Of a stretch of DNA of 64,000 nt, positions 45,125 through 53,584 are shown in pieces (within the stretch, counting starts at the first letter, position 1; each line of letters begins with the position of its first letter). Made by a program: the position numbers and the translations under genes. The notes below the pieces were generated by a model. The model worked only from the letters and a program-made list of their open reading frames with translations, was not told the origin of the DNA and ran no database searches. Source of the stretch: Oscillospiraceae bacterium (lineage in GTDB: Bacteria > Bacillota_A > Clostridia > Oscillospirales > Oscillospiraceae); the NCBI GenBank assembly GCA_902786615.1, contig CADADE010000002.1:62001-126000 (forward strand), given 5' to 3'.

Positions 45125-47830
45125 ATGGCAAGAGAGATTCTGTTCGACCTCGGCAAAATGATCACGGATCGCCTTCCGTACAAATTCGGCGTAAAGAGGC
45201 TGACCGAGACAGATCCCGAATACATCATCCTTGACCGCGCATGCTCCAGCGACGAGATCGCGGAGGTCATGCTGAAGATGGGGCTGAGAAAGCCGAAGAC
45301 CACCGCGGAGATCGCAAAGCTCACCGGCAAATCCGAGGAGCGCATTGTGGAGCTGCTCACCGACGCCGCCAATCACGGCATTGTCGAATACAACTGGGAG
45401 AACCCTCAGCATGAGAAGCAGTGGTATGTGCAGCTCTTTGTCCCCGGCATTGCGGAGATGACCAACATGGTGCTCTGGCAGGTGGAGAAGTATCCGGAGC
45501 TTGCCGATTCCTTCGACAAGATGACCTTCCTGCCCCTGGAGGGCAAGACCCACCTGATCCCTCCCGGCGGCGACGGTATCGGCATGCACGTGATCCCCGT
45601 GGAGAGCGCCATCCCCACCAAGAGCGTTTCCGCATCCATTGAGCATATTTCCCACTGGCTGGACAAGTACGACGGGCAGCTCTCCGTCGGCTACTGCTCC
45701 TGCCGCAACGCCCGCCGCCTGTACGGCGAGGGCTCCGGCGAGATTCAGGACGACTGCTGCATCGGCCTCGGCGACTTTGCCACCTACCTGATCGAGACCG
45801 GCAAGGGCCGCCCCATCACGAAGGAAGAGGCGCTCGATATCTGCAAGCGCGCGGAGGAGAACGGCTACGTCCACCAGACCACCAACATTGACGGCTCGGA
45901 TAAGATCTTCGGTCTCTGCAACTGCGACGTGGGCGTCTGCTTTGCCCTGCGCACCAGCCAGTACTTCAACACCCCGAACCTCTCCGCCTCGGCCTACCGC
46001 GCCCATGTGGACAAGGACAACTGCGTGGCCTGCGGCAAGTGCGTCGAGGTATGTCCCGCCGGCGCCGTCAAGCTCGGCCAGAAGCTCTGCACCAAGGAAG
46101 GCGAGGTACAGTATCCCAGGCAGGAGCTGCCCTCCGGCCTCAAATGGGGCAAGGACAAGTGGAACCCCAACTATGTGGTGGATAACCGCAAGAACTGCCA
46201 CGAGTCCGGCACCGCGCCCTGCAAGAGCGCCTGCCCGGCGCACATCGCCATCCAGGGCTATATCAAGCTCGCCAAAGAGGGGCGCTATCTTGACGCGCTC
46301 AAGCTCATCAAGCAGGACAACCCCTTCCCCTCCGTCTGCGGCTATGTGTGCAACCGCCGCTGCGAGGACGCCTGCACCCGCGGCAAGCTCGACAAGGCCG
46401 TCGCCATCGACGAAATCAAAAAGTTCATCGCCGAGCAGGATCTCAAGAGCGATGCGCCCTATATTCCCGAACCCCTTTACCGCCGTCCCATCGACAAGCC
46501 CTATGAGGAAAAGGTCGCCATCATCGGCGCGGGCCCCGCAGGTCTGAGCTGCGCCTACTATCTCGCGCGCATGGGTTATCTGAACGTCACGGTCTTCGAC
46601 CGCAACAGGGAGCCGGGCGGCATGCTCGTCATGGGCATCCCCAGCTATCGTCTCGACCGCAGCGCCCTCAAGGGCGAAATCGCGGTACTGGAAAAGATGG
46701 GCGTTCACTTCCAAATGAATACCGAGGTCGGGAAGGACGTCACCATCGAGGAGCTTCGCCAACAGGGCTTCAAGGGCTTCTACGTCGCCATCGGCGCGCA
46801 GAAGAGCTCCAGGCTCAGCATCCCCGGCGAAGAGCTCCTGGGTGTTTACGGCGGCGTTGACTTCCTGCGCGAGGTCAATCTGGGCAGCAAGCCCGAGATC
46901 GGCAAAAAGGTCGCCGTCATCGGCGGCGGCAACGTGGCCATGGACGTCTGCCGCACGGCAGTGCGTCTCGGCGCGGAGACCTATGTGGTCTATCGCCGCA
47001 GCGAGGCGGAAATGCCCGCCGACAAGGAAGAGATCGCCGAGGCCAGGGCCGAGGGCGTGAAGTTCTGCTTCCTCAATGCGCCCGTTGAGATTCTCGGCAA
47101 AGACGGCAGGGTCTGCGGACTCAAGGTGGAGATCATGGAGCTCGGCGAGCCCGACGAGAAGGGCAAGCGCGCCCCTGTCGGGACCGGAAAGTTTGAGACC
47201 ATCGAGGTCGACGCCGTTCTCTCCGCCGTCGGCCAGACGATCGACTGGGGCGGACTTGACGTCGGCGCGCTCAAGACCGACAAAAAGGGCTGCGCCATTG
47301 CCGACGCCGTCACCTATCAGACCGAGCAGAAGGACATCTTCGTCGGCGGCGACGTTTACACCGGGCCGAAGTTCGCCATCGACGCCATTGCCGCCGGACG
47401 TGAGGGTGCGGAGTCCCTGCACCGCTTCGTACAGGATGGGCAGAGCCTCACCCGCGGGCGCAACCTGCGCGAGTTCTATGAGCTCAACAAGGACGAGATC
47501 GTCCTCGGCGTGGACAGCTTCGACCGTCCCGCCCGCCAGGCGATCCTCCACGATCCCGCCAAGGCCAGAAGCTTTGAGCATGACCGCCTCACCTTTACGG
47601 AAGAGCAGATCAAGGCCGAGACCAGCCGCTGCCTGGGCTGCGGCGTGACGATCGTGGACCGCAACCGCTGCATCGGCTGCGGCCTGTGTACGACGCGCTG
47701 CATGTTTGACGCCATCCATCTCCAGCGCGACGTGCCCGAGGCCTCCAATCTGGTGCGCTGCGAGGACAAGGTCGTTCCGATGCTCAAGCACGCGGCAAAG
47801 CAGGCTGTGCGCATCGTTCGCAAGGGATAA
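45125..47830 (+). CDS. Multi-cluster Fe-S FAD/NAD(P) oxidoreductase (GltD/NfnB-like) with N-terminal extension
   Basis: A 901-residue flavoprotein. Residues about 1-110 look like a winged helix (TTAEIAKLTGKSEERIVELL). Residues about 185-290 hold a cysteine-rich domain (GYCSCRNARR, DDCC, LCNCDVGVC). A ferredoxin site, CVACGKCVEVCP, is near residue 300. Then comes the GltD-type N-terminal Fe-S domain (CKSACPAHIAIQGYI to CEDACTRG, about 365-420), FAD loop IIGAGPAGLSCAYY near 468, NAD(P) loop VIGGGNVAMDVCR near 600, and a final CIGCGLCTTRC near 850. It is likely an electron-transfer enzyme between NAD(P)H and ferredoxin-type carriers. Codons strongly favour G/C-ending forms, suggesting high expression. 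The hypA-like gene follows after two bases. Confidence 0.88.
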   Translation: MAREILFDLGKMITDRLPYKFGVKRLTETDPEYIILDRACSSDEIAEVMLKMGLRKPKTTAEIAKLTGKSEERIVELLTDAANHGIVEYNWENPQHEKQWYVQLFVPGIAEMTNMVLWQVEKYPELADSFDKMTFLPLEGKTHLIPPGGDGIGMHVIPVESAIPTKSVSASIEHISHWLDKYDGQLSVGYCSCRNARRLYGEGSGEIQDDCCIGLGDFATYLIETGKGRPITKEEALDICKRAEENGYVHQTTNIDGSDKIFGLCNCDVGVCFALRTSQYFNTPNLSASAYRAHVDKDNCVACGKCVEVCPAGAVKLGQKLCTKEGEVQYPRQELPSGLKWGKDKWNPNYVVDNRKNCHESGTAPCKSACPAHIAIQGYIKLAKEGRYLDALKLIKQDNPFPSVCGYVCNRRCEDACTRGKLDKAVAIDEIKKFIAEQDLKSDAPYIPEPLYRRPIDKPYEEKVAIIGAGPAGLSCAYYLARMGYLNVTVFDRNREPGGMLVMGIPSYRLDRSALKGEIAVLEKMGVHFQMNTEVGKDVTIEELRQQGFKGFYVAIGAQKSSRLSIPGEELLGVYGGVDFLREVNLGSKPEIGKKVAVIGGGNVAMDVCRTAVRLGAETYVVYRRSEAEMPADKEEIAEARAEGVKFCFLNAPVEILGKDGRVCGLKVEIMELGEPDEKGKRAPVGTGKFETIEVDAVLSAVGQTIDWGGLDVGALKTDKKGCAIADAVTYQTEQKDIFVGGDVYTGPKFAIDAIAAGREGAESLHRFVQDGQSLTRGRNLREFYELNKDEIVLGVDSFDRPARQAILHDPAKARSFEHDRLTFTEEQIKAETSRCLGCGVTIVDRNRCIGCGLCTTRCMFDAIHLQRDVPEASNLVRCEDKVVPMLKHAAKQAVRIVRKG

Positions 47831-47832
47831 GT

Positions 47833-48177
47833 ATGCACGAATTAGGTACGATCTATTACGTCATCGACACCGTGGAAAAGCTGATGGTGGAGAACGATCT
47901 CAAGAAGGTCGGCTCCATCACCCTGGAGGTGGGTGAGGTCAGCGGCATCATCCCCATGTACCTTCAGGAATTCTGGGAGTATGCCCGCGCCAAGACCGAG
48001 CATTTTCAGGATACCGAGCTGAAGATCGAGGAGCTCAAGGCCGTCACCTACTGCCAGGACTGCAAGCAGACCTATCCCACGATGACCTACGGCAAGGAAT
48101 GCCCCTATTGCCACAGCCCCAACACGTTTCTGGTAACCGGCAACGAATATAATATTAAAGAGATTGAAGCCCTGTAG
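47833..48177 (+). CDS. HypA/HybF-like metallochaperone
   Basis: A 114-residue protein with the HypA layout. It begins MHELGTI (His 2, the nickel ligand of HypA). The four zinc-ribbon cysteines are CQDC near residue 75 and CPYC near residue 93. HypA inserts nickel into NiFe hydrogenase, but no hypB-F or hydrogenase genes are in the window. Its tight coupling to the Fe-S flavoprotein suggests a specialised partner, perhaps as an Fe-S or metal-loading factor for it. That is inference. Confidence 0.85.
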   Translation: MHELGTIYYVIDTVEKLMVENDLKKVGSITLEVGEVSGIIPMYLQEFWEYARAKTEHFQDTELKIEELKAVTYCQDCKQTYPTMTYGKECPYCHSPNTFLVTGNEYNIKEIEAL

Positions 48178-48198
48178 CCCCAATCTCCCGTAAGCCCG

Positions 48199-48240
48199 AA
48201 AAGCCCCCTTGTTTTCAAGCAGCGAAAACAAGGGGGTTTT
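48199..48240. terminator. Strong bidirectional terminator after the hypA-like gene
   Basis: CCCCCTTGTTTTC and GAAAACAAGGGGG form a 13-bp stem flanked by AAAAG and TTTTC, between convergent genes. Confidence 0.88.
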
Positions 48241-48264
48241 CATGCGGGCTGTCTTCGGTTTTCT

Positions 48265-48954
48265 TTACCAGAGATCAATGGAGCCGCTCTCTTCTCCTTT
48301 GACCCAATAGGCCTTGTTCTGGTCTACGCGGACATAAACGGCGTCGACGTCGCCGATGCGGGCGAGGATTTCGGCGTCCGTGATCTCACCGCCGTAGGGG
48401 GATTGAATCACAACGCTGGGCGACTTTTTGACTGCGGCGGCGGCTTTCTTTTCCGCTGTTTTGCGGACCTTTCTCGCTTTCTTCTCCACCGCTGCGGCAG
48501 CCGCCTCGACAGGAGCCGCGACGGCCTCGGCGACCGCTTCCACGGCAGGCTTATCCGCCTTTGCTCTGGATCTTGCCGCTCTCTTTTTCTTTTCAGCCTT
48601 TTTCTCGGTGTTCAGCACCGCCTGCGCCGTATCCTCCGCGAGCTTCTCAGCCTCTGCGGCGACAGCCGCTTCCACTTTCTTTTCCGCCGCCTTCACTCTC
48701 TTTCCGGCAGCGCGCGCTTTTTTCTCGACCTTGGCGGCCGTTTTTTTAATCGCCTTTTCAAGCTCTGCGCCCGCCGGCTGCTCGACTGCTTCTCCGTAAA
48801 TCTCTTTGACCTTGGAGGCCATCTTCTCGCTGAGTTTCAGTCGGCCGCTTTCGATCGCGGAAATGGCGTTGCTGCTCACACCGAGGGATTTGGCAAATGC
48901 GACCTGGGTGAGTTTGTTCTTTTCCCGAAGTTCTCTGATTGTCAAGGAAATCAT
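48265..48954 (-). CDS. XRE-family regulator with histone-H1-like Lys/Ala linker and C-terminal DUF6465-like domain
   Basis: The 229 residues have three parts. Residues 1-55 form an XRE helix-turn-helix (RELREKNKLTQVAFAKSLGVSSNAISAIESGRLKLSE). Residues about 60-175 are a low-complexity Lys/Ala/Glu linker, predicted helical and reminiscent of histone H1 tails and Hc1-like bacterial proteins. Residues about 178-229 (SVVIQSPYGGEITDAEILARIGDVDAVYV to the Trp-rich end) match a small domain seen alone in Clostridia, which I recall as DUF6465. The combination suggests a nucleoid-associated or DNA-coating regulator. It is monocistronic. Confidence 0.8.
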   Translation of the reverse strand: MISLTIRELREKNKLTQVAFAKSLGVSSNAISAIESGRLKLSEKMASKVKEIYGEAVEQPAGAELEKAIKKTAAKVEKKARAAGKRVKAAEKKVEAAVAAEAEKLAEDTAQAVLNTEKKAEKKKRAARSRAKADKPAVEAVAEAVAAPVEAAAAAVEKKARKVRKTAEKKAAAAVKKSPSVVIQSPYGGEITDAEILARIGDVDAVYVRVDQNKAYWVKGEESGSIDLW

Positions 48955-49090
48955 CTCCTTTTCCTGTATTGAAGATATTCTACACCGTTTATGTTCATAC
49001 GTCTACTGTTTTTTTACAAGATCACTGCTGTATCAGCGCATGACAAAAGCATATCCCGGCTTTTTTTCTGTTAAACACAGACTATTACCC

Positions 49091-49119
49091 TTGCAGGACT
49101 CCCGGCAGTCGTGTATAAT
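49091..49119 (+). promoter_or_regulatory. Predicted promoter of glgB
   Basis: TTGCAG and a perfect TATAAT are 17 bases apart, leaving a leader of about 88 bases before the glgB ATG. Confidence 0.6.
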
Positions 49120-49213
49120 CATGTTATAAACGTGAGATTATGGGCTTCTGGCTGTGCGGCTGAACGGCTGCACGGCATTCGATATGAAAATTATTATTGG
49201 GAGGAACAGCATC

Positions 49214-51238
49214 ATGCAGCATCGAATTTCTGATCTGGACATTTATCTCTTCGGAAGAGGAACGCACTACACCATCTACGAAAAGCTCGGCGCGCATCGC
49301 GCATCGGAAAACGGGCAGGACGGCGTTTATTTTGCCGTGTGGGCTCCGAACGCCCGTTCGGTGAGCGTCGTGGGCGACTTTAACGGCTGGCAGGCCGGCA
49401 GGGACCGGATGAGTCTGCTTGCGGATTCGGGGATCTATGATCTCTTCATTCCGGGGCTCGGAACCCATGCGCTCTACAAATTCGCCGTGGAAACCCAGAA
49501 GGGCGACATACTCTTCAAGGCCGACCCTTACGGGAATCAGAGTCAACTCCGTCCGGAGACCGCATCCATCGTGACGGACCTGTCCAACTACACCTGGAAG
49601 GATGAGGCGTGGATGTCCTCCCGCCGGGATCAGGACCCGAAAAAGCGCCCCATGTCTATCTATGAGGTTCACCTTGGCTCCTGGAAAAAGGATGAGAGCG
49701 GGGCAAACTGCGGCTTCCGCAAGTACCGCGACCTTGCGCCGGAGCTGGCGGAATACGTGAACTACATGGGCTATACCCATGTGGAGCTGATGGGCATTGC
49801 CGAGCATCCCTTCGACGGCTCCTGGGGCTACCAGGTCACCAACTATTACGCTCCTACCGCGCGCTACGGAAACGCGGAGGATTTTATGTATCTGGTGGAT
49901 TATCTGCATGAGCGCGGCATCGGCGTCATTCTGGACTGGGTGCCGGCCCATTTCCCGCGGGACGCTTACGGTCTGGCCCGCTTTGACGGCTTTGCCGAGT
50001 ATGAGCATGCCGATCCCCGTCAGGGAGAGCATCCCGACTGGGGCACCTATATCTTCAATTACAGACGTCCGCAGGTGAAAAACTTCCTGATCGCAAACGC
50101 CCTGTTCTGGCTGGAGAAGTTCCATGTGGACGGGCTGCGTGTCGACGCCGTGGCCTCCATGCTGTACCTGGACTACGGCAAGAAGGACGGCGAGTGGATC
50201 GCAAACGACGAAGGCACCAACATCAATTTTGACGCCATTGAATTTCTCAAGCACCTCAACTCCATCGTCGGGCAGCGCGTACCGGGCGCCATGGTCATTG
50301 CGGAGGAATCGACCGCATTCCCGCTGGTGTCCAGACCGCCGGAGGACGGCGGCCTCGGCTTCACCTTCAAGTGGAACATGGGCTGGATGCACGATGTGCT
50401 GGAATACATGAAGGCCGATCCCTACATGCGTCAGTTTGTGCACAACAATGTCACCTTCAGCTTTACCTACGCATTCAGCGAAAACTATGTCCTCCCCTTC
50501 TCCCATGACGAAGTGGTGCACATGAAGGGCTCCATGATCAACAAGATGCCCGGCAGTATGGAGGACAAGTTCGGCAACCTCCGCCTGGCCTACGGCCTCA
50601 TGATGGCGCACCCCGGGAAGAAGCTCCTCTTTATGGGGCAGGACTTTGCGCAGCTTCGGGAGTGGAGCGAGGAGCGCAGCCTTGACTGGTATCTGCTGGA
50701 TCAGGAGCCGGCGCACCGCGCCTTGAACAATTATGTGCGCGCCCTGCTGAACATGTACCGCGACTATCCCTCCCTCTTTGAAACCGACTGCGACGCGAGC
50801 GGCTTTGAATGGATCAACGGCTCGGATAACACGCACAACATGCTCAGCTTCTGCCGCATCAGCAGCGACAGGAAAAACTGCCTGCTCTTCCATTTCAACT
50901 TCTCCCCCGTCGCCTATCCGAACCACCGCATCGGCGCGCTGTGCAAGGGGAACTACAAGCAGGTCCTGAACAGCGACGACGCACTCTTCGGCGGCAGCGG
51001 GAACTATCCCGCCCAGACGATCAAGGCCGAGCCCATCCCCTGGGACGGCAAGGAGTACTCCGTCGCGTTTGACGTGCCGCCTTACTCCGTTTCGGCTTTT
51101 GCTTTTAAGTATGTCCACCCTGCCAAGAAAGCCGAAAAGGAGCCCAGGAAGCTCACCCGGCAGGAAGCGGCGCTTCTCAAGGCGGTTAAGGAAAGCGGCA
51201 AATCCTTCGACGAGGTCATGGAATTTTTGAAGAAGTAA
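49214..51238 (+). CDS. glgB: 1,4-alpha-glucan branching enzyme GlgB
   Basis: Creates alpha-1,6 branches in glycogen. The 674 residues include an N-terminal CBM48 (about 15-115, VYFAVWAPNARSVSVVGDFNGW) and a GH13 barrel. The catalytic triad is visible: Asp in DGLRVDAVASM near residue 309, Glu in VIAEESTAF near 364 and Asp in PFSHDEVVH near 434. The protein continues about 40 residues past the barrel domain into a Lys/Glu-rich tail. GGAGG lies nine bases before ATG 49214. No other glycogen genes are adjacent. Confidence 0.95.
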   Translation: MQHRISDLDIYLFGRGTHYTIYEKLGAHRASENGQDGVYFAVWAPNARSVSVVGDFNGWQAGRDRMSLLADSGIYDLFIPGLGTHALYKFAVETQKGDILFKADPYGNQSQLRPETASIVTDLSNYTWKDEAWMSSRRDQDPKKRPMSIYEVHLGSWKKDESGANCGFRKYRDLAPELAEYVNYMGYTHVELMGIAEHPFDGSWGYQVTNYYAPTARYGNAEDFMYLVDYLHERGIGVILDWVPAHFPRDAYGLARFDGFAEYEHADPRQGEHPDWGTYIFNYRRPQVKNFLIANALFWLEKFHVDGLRVDAVASMLYLDYGKKDGEWIANDEGTNINFDAIEFLKHLNSIVGQRVPGAMVIAEESTAFPLVSRPPEDGGLGFTFKWNMGWMHDVLEYMKADPYMRQFVHNNVTFSFTYAFSENYVLPFSHDEVVHMKGSMINKMPGSMEDKFGNLRLAYGLMMAHPGKKLLFMGQDFAQLREWSEERSLDWYLLDQEPAHRALNNYVRALLNMYRDYPSLFETDCDASGFEWINGSDNTHNMLSFCRISSDRKNCLLFHFNFSPVAYPNHRIGALCKGNYKQVLNSDDALFGGSGNYPAQTIKAEPIPWDGKEYSVAFDVPPYSVSAFAFKYVHPAKKAEKEPRKLTRQEAALLKAVKESGKSFDEVMEFLKK

Positions 51239-51255
51239 TTTCCCATATAAAACAG

Positions 51256-51294
51256 TTGGGGGTGCGGCATTCTCCTGCCGCGCCCCCTTGTTTT
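51256..51294. terminator. Terminator after glgB
   Basis: GGGGGTGCGGCA and TGCCGCGCCCCC form a 12-bp stem with one wobble, followed by TTGTTTTC. The convergent LD-carboxypeptidase gene ends just beyond. Confidence 0.8.
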
Positions 51295-51297
51295 CTT

Positions 51298-52677
51298 TCA
51301 GTTTTCCGCGCCCTGTTCGGTTTCCGGCTGAGGCCAGGAGAGCGTACAGCTTTGCTCCGAAACCTCTATTTTTGCCGTCGCCCCCATCAGGAGCGGATAA
51401 TTGGTTTCCCCGTGCCCGCCCGGAAAGCCGAACATGACCGGCACATCCACCCCGTCAAGAAACTGCCTGGAAATCATATCCGCTACCGATTCAAAGAGCC
51501 CTCCCCTGGCTTCTCCGTAGTTGCCGCGTCCGTCAGCCGGGAGCTCCGTCCATTCTCCGAAGACAAGCCCGGCGGCCTTGTCCAGAATTCCCTTGTGCTT
51601 CAGGATGGTGAGATAGCGGTGAATATGCTGCATGTTTTCCCCCACCTCTTCCAGAAAGAGGATGAAGGGCTGATCCAGCTTCGTGCAGTCATAGGCGGTG
51701 TCAAGGCATGCCGTAAGCGTGGAAAGATTGCCGCCGATGAGGATTCCCTCCGCCGTGCCTTGCTTGCAGCCGGGCCTGGCTTCGCATCGGTAAGTGGGGA
51801 TCTCCCCTTTCATCATGTTCTGCTCCGCCTCGGCGCACGCTTCCGGGAAATCATCAAAGGCCGCGCTCATGCTGGCATGGATGGAGGGCAGGCCAGCACA
51901 GGTCCATGCGCCGTGAAAAGCGGTGATATCGCTGTAGCCGATGATCGGCTTCCCCGCGCCGGCGATCAGATCGTCCCCAAGCGCGTCCATGACCTCCGTC
52001 GCGCCATAGCCGCCCCGGACGCAGAAGATTGCCTTGATCTCGGGGTCCGCAAGCGCCTCGCGGAAGTCCTCCAGGCATTCCTCAAGGGTGCTCACCTGCC
52101 CATAGGCATGCTTTCCCAGCACCGGCTCAAAGCCCCAGCTTCTGAGACCCTCCGCCGTCTTCTCCGCCTGCTCCCTGCCGGGCAGGGCCGAGGGCGAGAG
52201 CACGGCGATCTTGTCCCCGGCGGAGAGAAAATAAGGCGATGAGCTGCCGCTGTATTTTGTATAGCCGTCTATCTTGATCCCGGTGTCCGGGCCCTCATCA
52301 AAGGTCTCGACTCCGATTTCCGTAATAGGCTCTGCTTCTTCCTCTGTCGGAATTGTTGGCGGCATCGTCTCACTCTCCTCCTTTTTGTAAATCTGGATCA
52401 GGGCGGCCTGGCCAAGCCCCGGCCCGCCCGCGGGGTCGCCCCGGCCCTGTCTGTATAATTCACAGCGGCCGTCGCGTATGATATACTGCTTGTATGTATC
52501 GTCGTCGAAGCAATATAGAATCGTTGCGTCCGGCTCCCCATCTCCGCTCTCGTCGGGTAAGCCGCTTATGTCCGCTGCGGCGTAGACCGCAACAATCTCG
52601 GGCGTGTCCGCGAAGGCGGAGGGGAACAGAAGGCTCAGCAGCGCGCCGATCAGGATACAGGCAATTATTCTCTTCAA
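51298..52677 (-). CDS. Exported S66-family LD-carboxypeptidase
   Basis: A 459-residue protein with a signal peptide (KRIIACILIGALLSLLFPSAFA) and a 100-residue N-terminal extension that is not part of the enzyme. The S66 fold covers about residues 145-450, with the nucleophile loop KPIIGYSDITAF (Ser) near residue 252 and the catalytic Glu and His regions FLEEVGEN and FPGGHGETNYPL. These enzymes remove D-Ala from peptidoglycan tetrapeptides or process microcin-like peptides. The start is TTG 52677, seven bases after GGGAGG; no better ATG exists. Export of S66 enzymes is less usual, since the classical LdcA is cytoplasmic. Confidence 0.85.
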   Translation of the reverse strand: MKRIIACILIGALLSLLFPSAFADTPEIVAVYAAADISGLPDESGDGEPDATILYCFDDDTYKQYIIRDGRCELYRQGRGDPAGGPGLGQAALIQIYKKEESETMPPTIPTEEEAEPITEIGVETFDEGPDTGIKIDGYTKYSGSSSPYFLSAGDKIAVLSPSALPGREQAEKTAEGLRSWGFEPVLGKHAYGQVSTLEECLEDFREALADPEIKAIFCVRGGYGATEVMDALGDDLIAGAGKPIIGYSDITAFHGAWTCAGLPSIHASMSAAFDDFPEACAEAEQNMMKGEIPTYRCEARPGCKQGTAEGILIGGNLSTLTACLDTAYDCTKLDQPFILFLEEVGENMQHIHRYLTILKHKGILDKAAGLVFGEWTELPADGRGNYGEARGGLFESVADMISRQFLDGVDVPVMFGFPGGHGETNYPLLMGATAKIEVSEQSCTLSWPQPETEQGAEN

Positions 52678-52780
52678 CGCATTTCCTCCCTCAACGAATG
52701 ATCGCAGCGTTTATCCGCGTACGCTTGTTCTCGGAATGCGGGGGTCTTCCCGCTCAGCCGAAACGTTCACGGGCTTTTTT
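52678..52780 (-). other. Structured 5' leader of the LD-carboxypeptidase gene
   Basis: The transcribed leader of about 95 bases folds into nested hairpins by eye: GCGGG/CCCGC inside TCGG/CCGA (52761-52731), then AGCGT/ACGCT (about 52725-52706). It matches no riboswitch class I can recognise. Confidence 0.35.
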
Positions 52781-52809
52781 ATTCTAACTCATTTTTGGAC
52801 CGTTTACAA
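52781..52809 (-). promoter_or_regulatory. Predicted promoter of the LD-carboxypeptidase gene
   Basis: TTGTAA and TAGAAT on the minus strand are 17 bases apart. Confidence 0.6.
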
Positions 52810-52858
52810 CGCTCTTTTCTTTCCTTCGATAAAAGCCGAGGCTAACATCAATTTGGGA

Positions 52859-52888
52859 TTGATACTCGGCAGAATGTTGTGATACAAT
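52859..52888 (+). promoter_or_regulatory. Predicted promoter of the zinc-ribbon membrane protein gene
   Basis: TTGATA and TACAAT are 18 bases apart with a TGA extension before the -10, 31 bases before the ATG at 52920. Confidence 0.6.
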
Positions 52889-52919
52889 TGGATTATTCTA
52901 AGAGAGAAGGATGACCATC

Positions 52920-53462
52920 ATGAAAGAGAAAATCTGCCCGCGCTGCCGGACCAAGCTTCCCCAGGATTCCGCAGTATGCCCGAAATGCGGCTTTTCTTAT
53001 AAGCCTGACAAAGAACGCATCTTTACCATTGCCGGGATTTGTCTCATCTGTGTGGCTTTTGCCGGCGGTATCCTGTTCAACATGAAATCCGAGGCCCGTA
53101 TTCCGGAGCCTACTCCCACCATTGAAGTCATTGAATTTTTCGAGACGCCCGCTCCCCCTCCGACGCCGACCCCCACGCCGAGCGTGGAGTCGATCGAGGT
53201 TTATGCCTTTGGGCGAAAGCTGGATGCGGACGGCTTTACGGCTTATGTCGGTGACAAGCCCTTCACCCTGTCCGCCTATCCCCAGCCCAACCTTCCCCGC
53301 CCGGAGGTGACCTGGTCCGTCGGCGACAGCGCTTCGCTGTCGGTGAGCGGCGATACGCTGACCTGTGAATTCACAGCCCTGAAGCCCAGCGGGAAAAACG
53401 AGCTGATCGTGCGCTGCTACGGGGCGGAAACCACGATCCCGGTCTATCTTTGGGAAAAATAA
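52920..53462 (+). CDS. Zinc-ribbon membrane protein with PT-rich stalk and Ig-like domain
   Basis: A 180-residue protein. The N-terminus is a cytoplasmic zinc ribbon (CPRC and CPKC, residues about 6-24). One membrane segment follows (IFTIAGICLICVAFAGGILF), then a Thr/Pro-rich stalk (ETPAPPPTPTPTP) and a C-terminal beta-rich domain like the bacterial Ig-like group 2 fold (PNLPRPEVTWSVGDSASLSVSGDTLTCEFTA). AAGG lies nine bases before ATG 52920. Its role is unknown; it may sense or bind something at the surface. The diguanylate cyclase gene follows by about 120 bases. Confidence 0.75.
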   Translation: MKEKICPRCRTKLPQDSAVCPKCGFSYKPDKERIFTIAGICLICVAFAGGILFNMKSEARIPEPTPTIEVIEFFETPAPPPTPTPTPSVESIEVYAFGRKLDADGFTAYVGDKPFTLSAYPQPNLPRPEVTWSVGDSASLSVSGDTLTCEFTALKPSGKNELIVRCYGAETTIPVYLWEK

Positions 53463-53584
53463 GTCCGCTGCTGAGCGCTGTCCGAACGCAGATCCCTGTC
53501 GACGCAGCGTATCGGATATGCCCGTGATATCGCGGATGCCGCTTGATTGACAGACTCAATTGATTGAAGGAGGGAGAAACAGCC

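Noticed and set aside
44963..47791. A 942-codon minus-strand open frame
   Set aside because: Antisense to the Fe-S flavoprotein gene; composition is Leu/Ala/His-rich as expected for a shadow.
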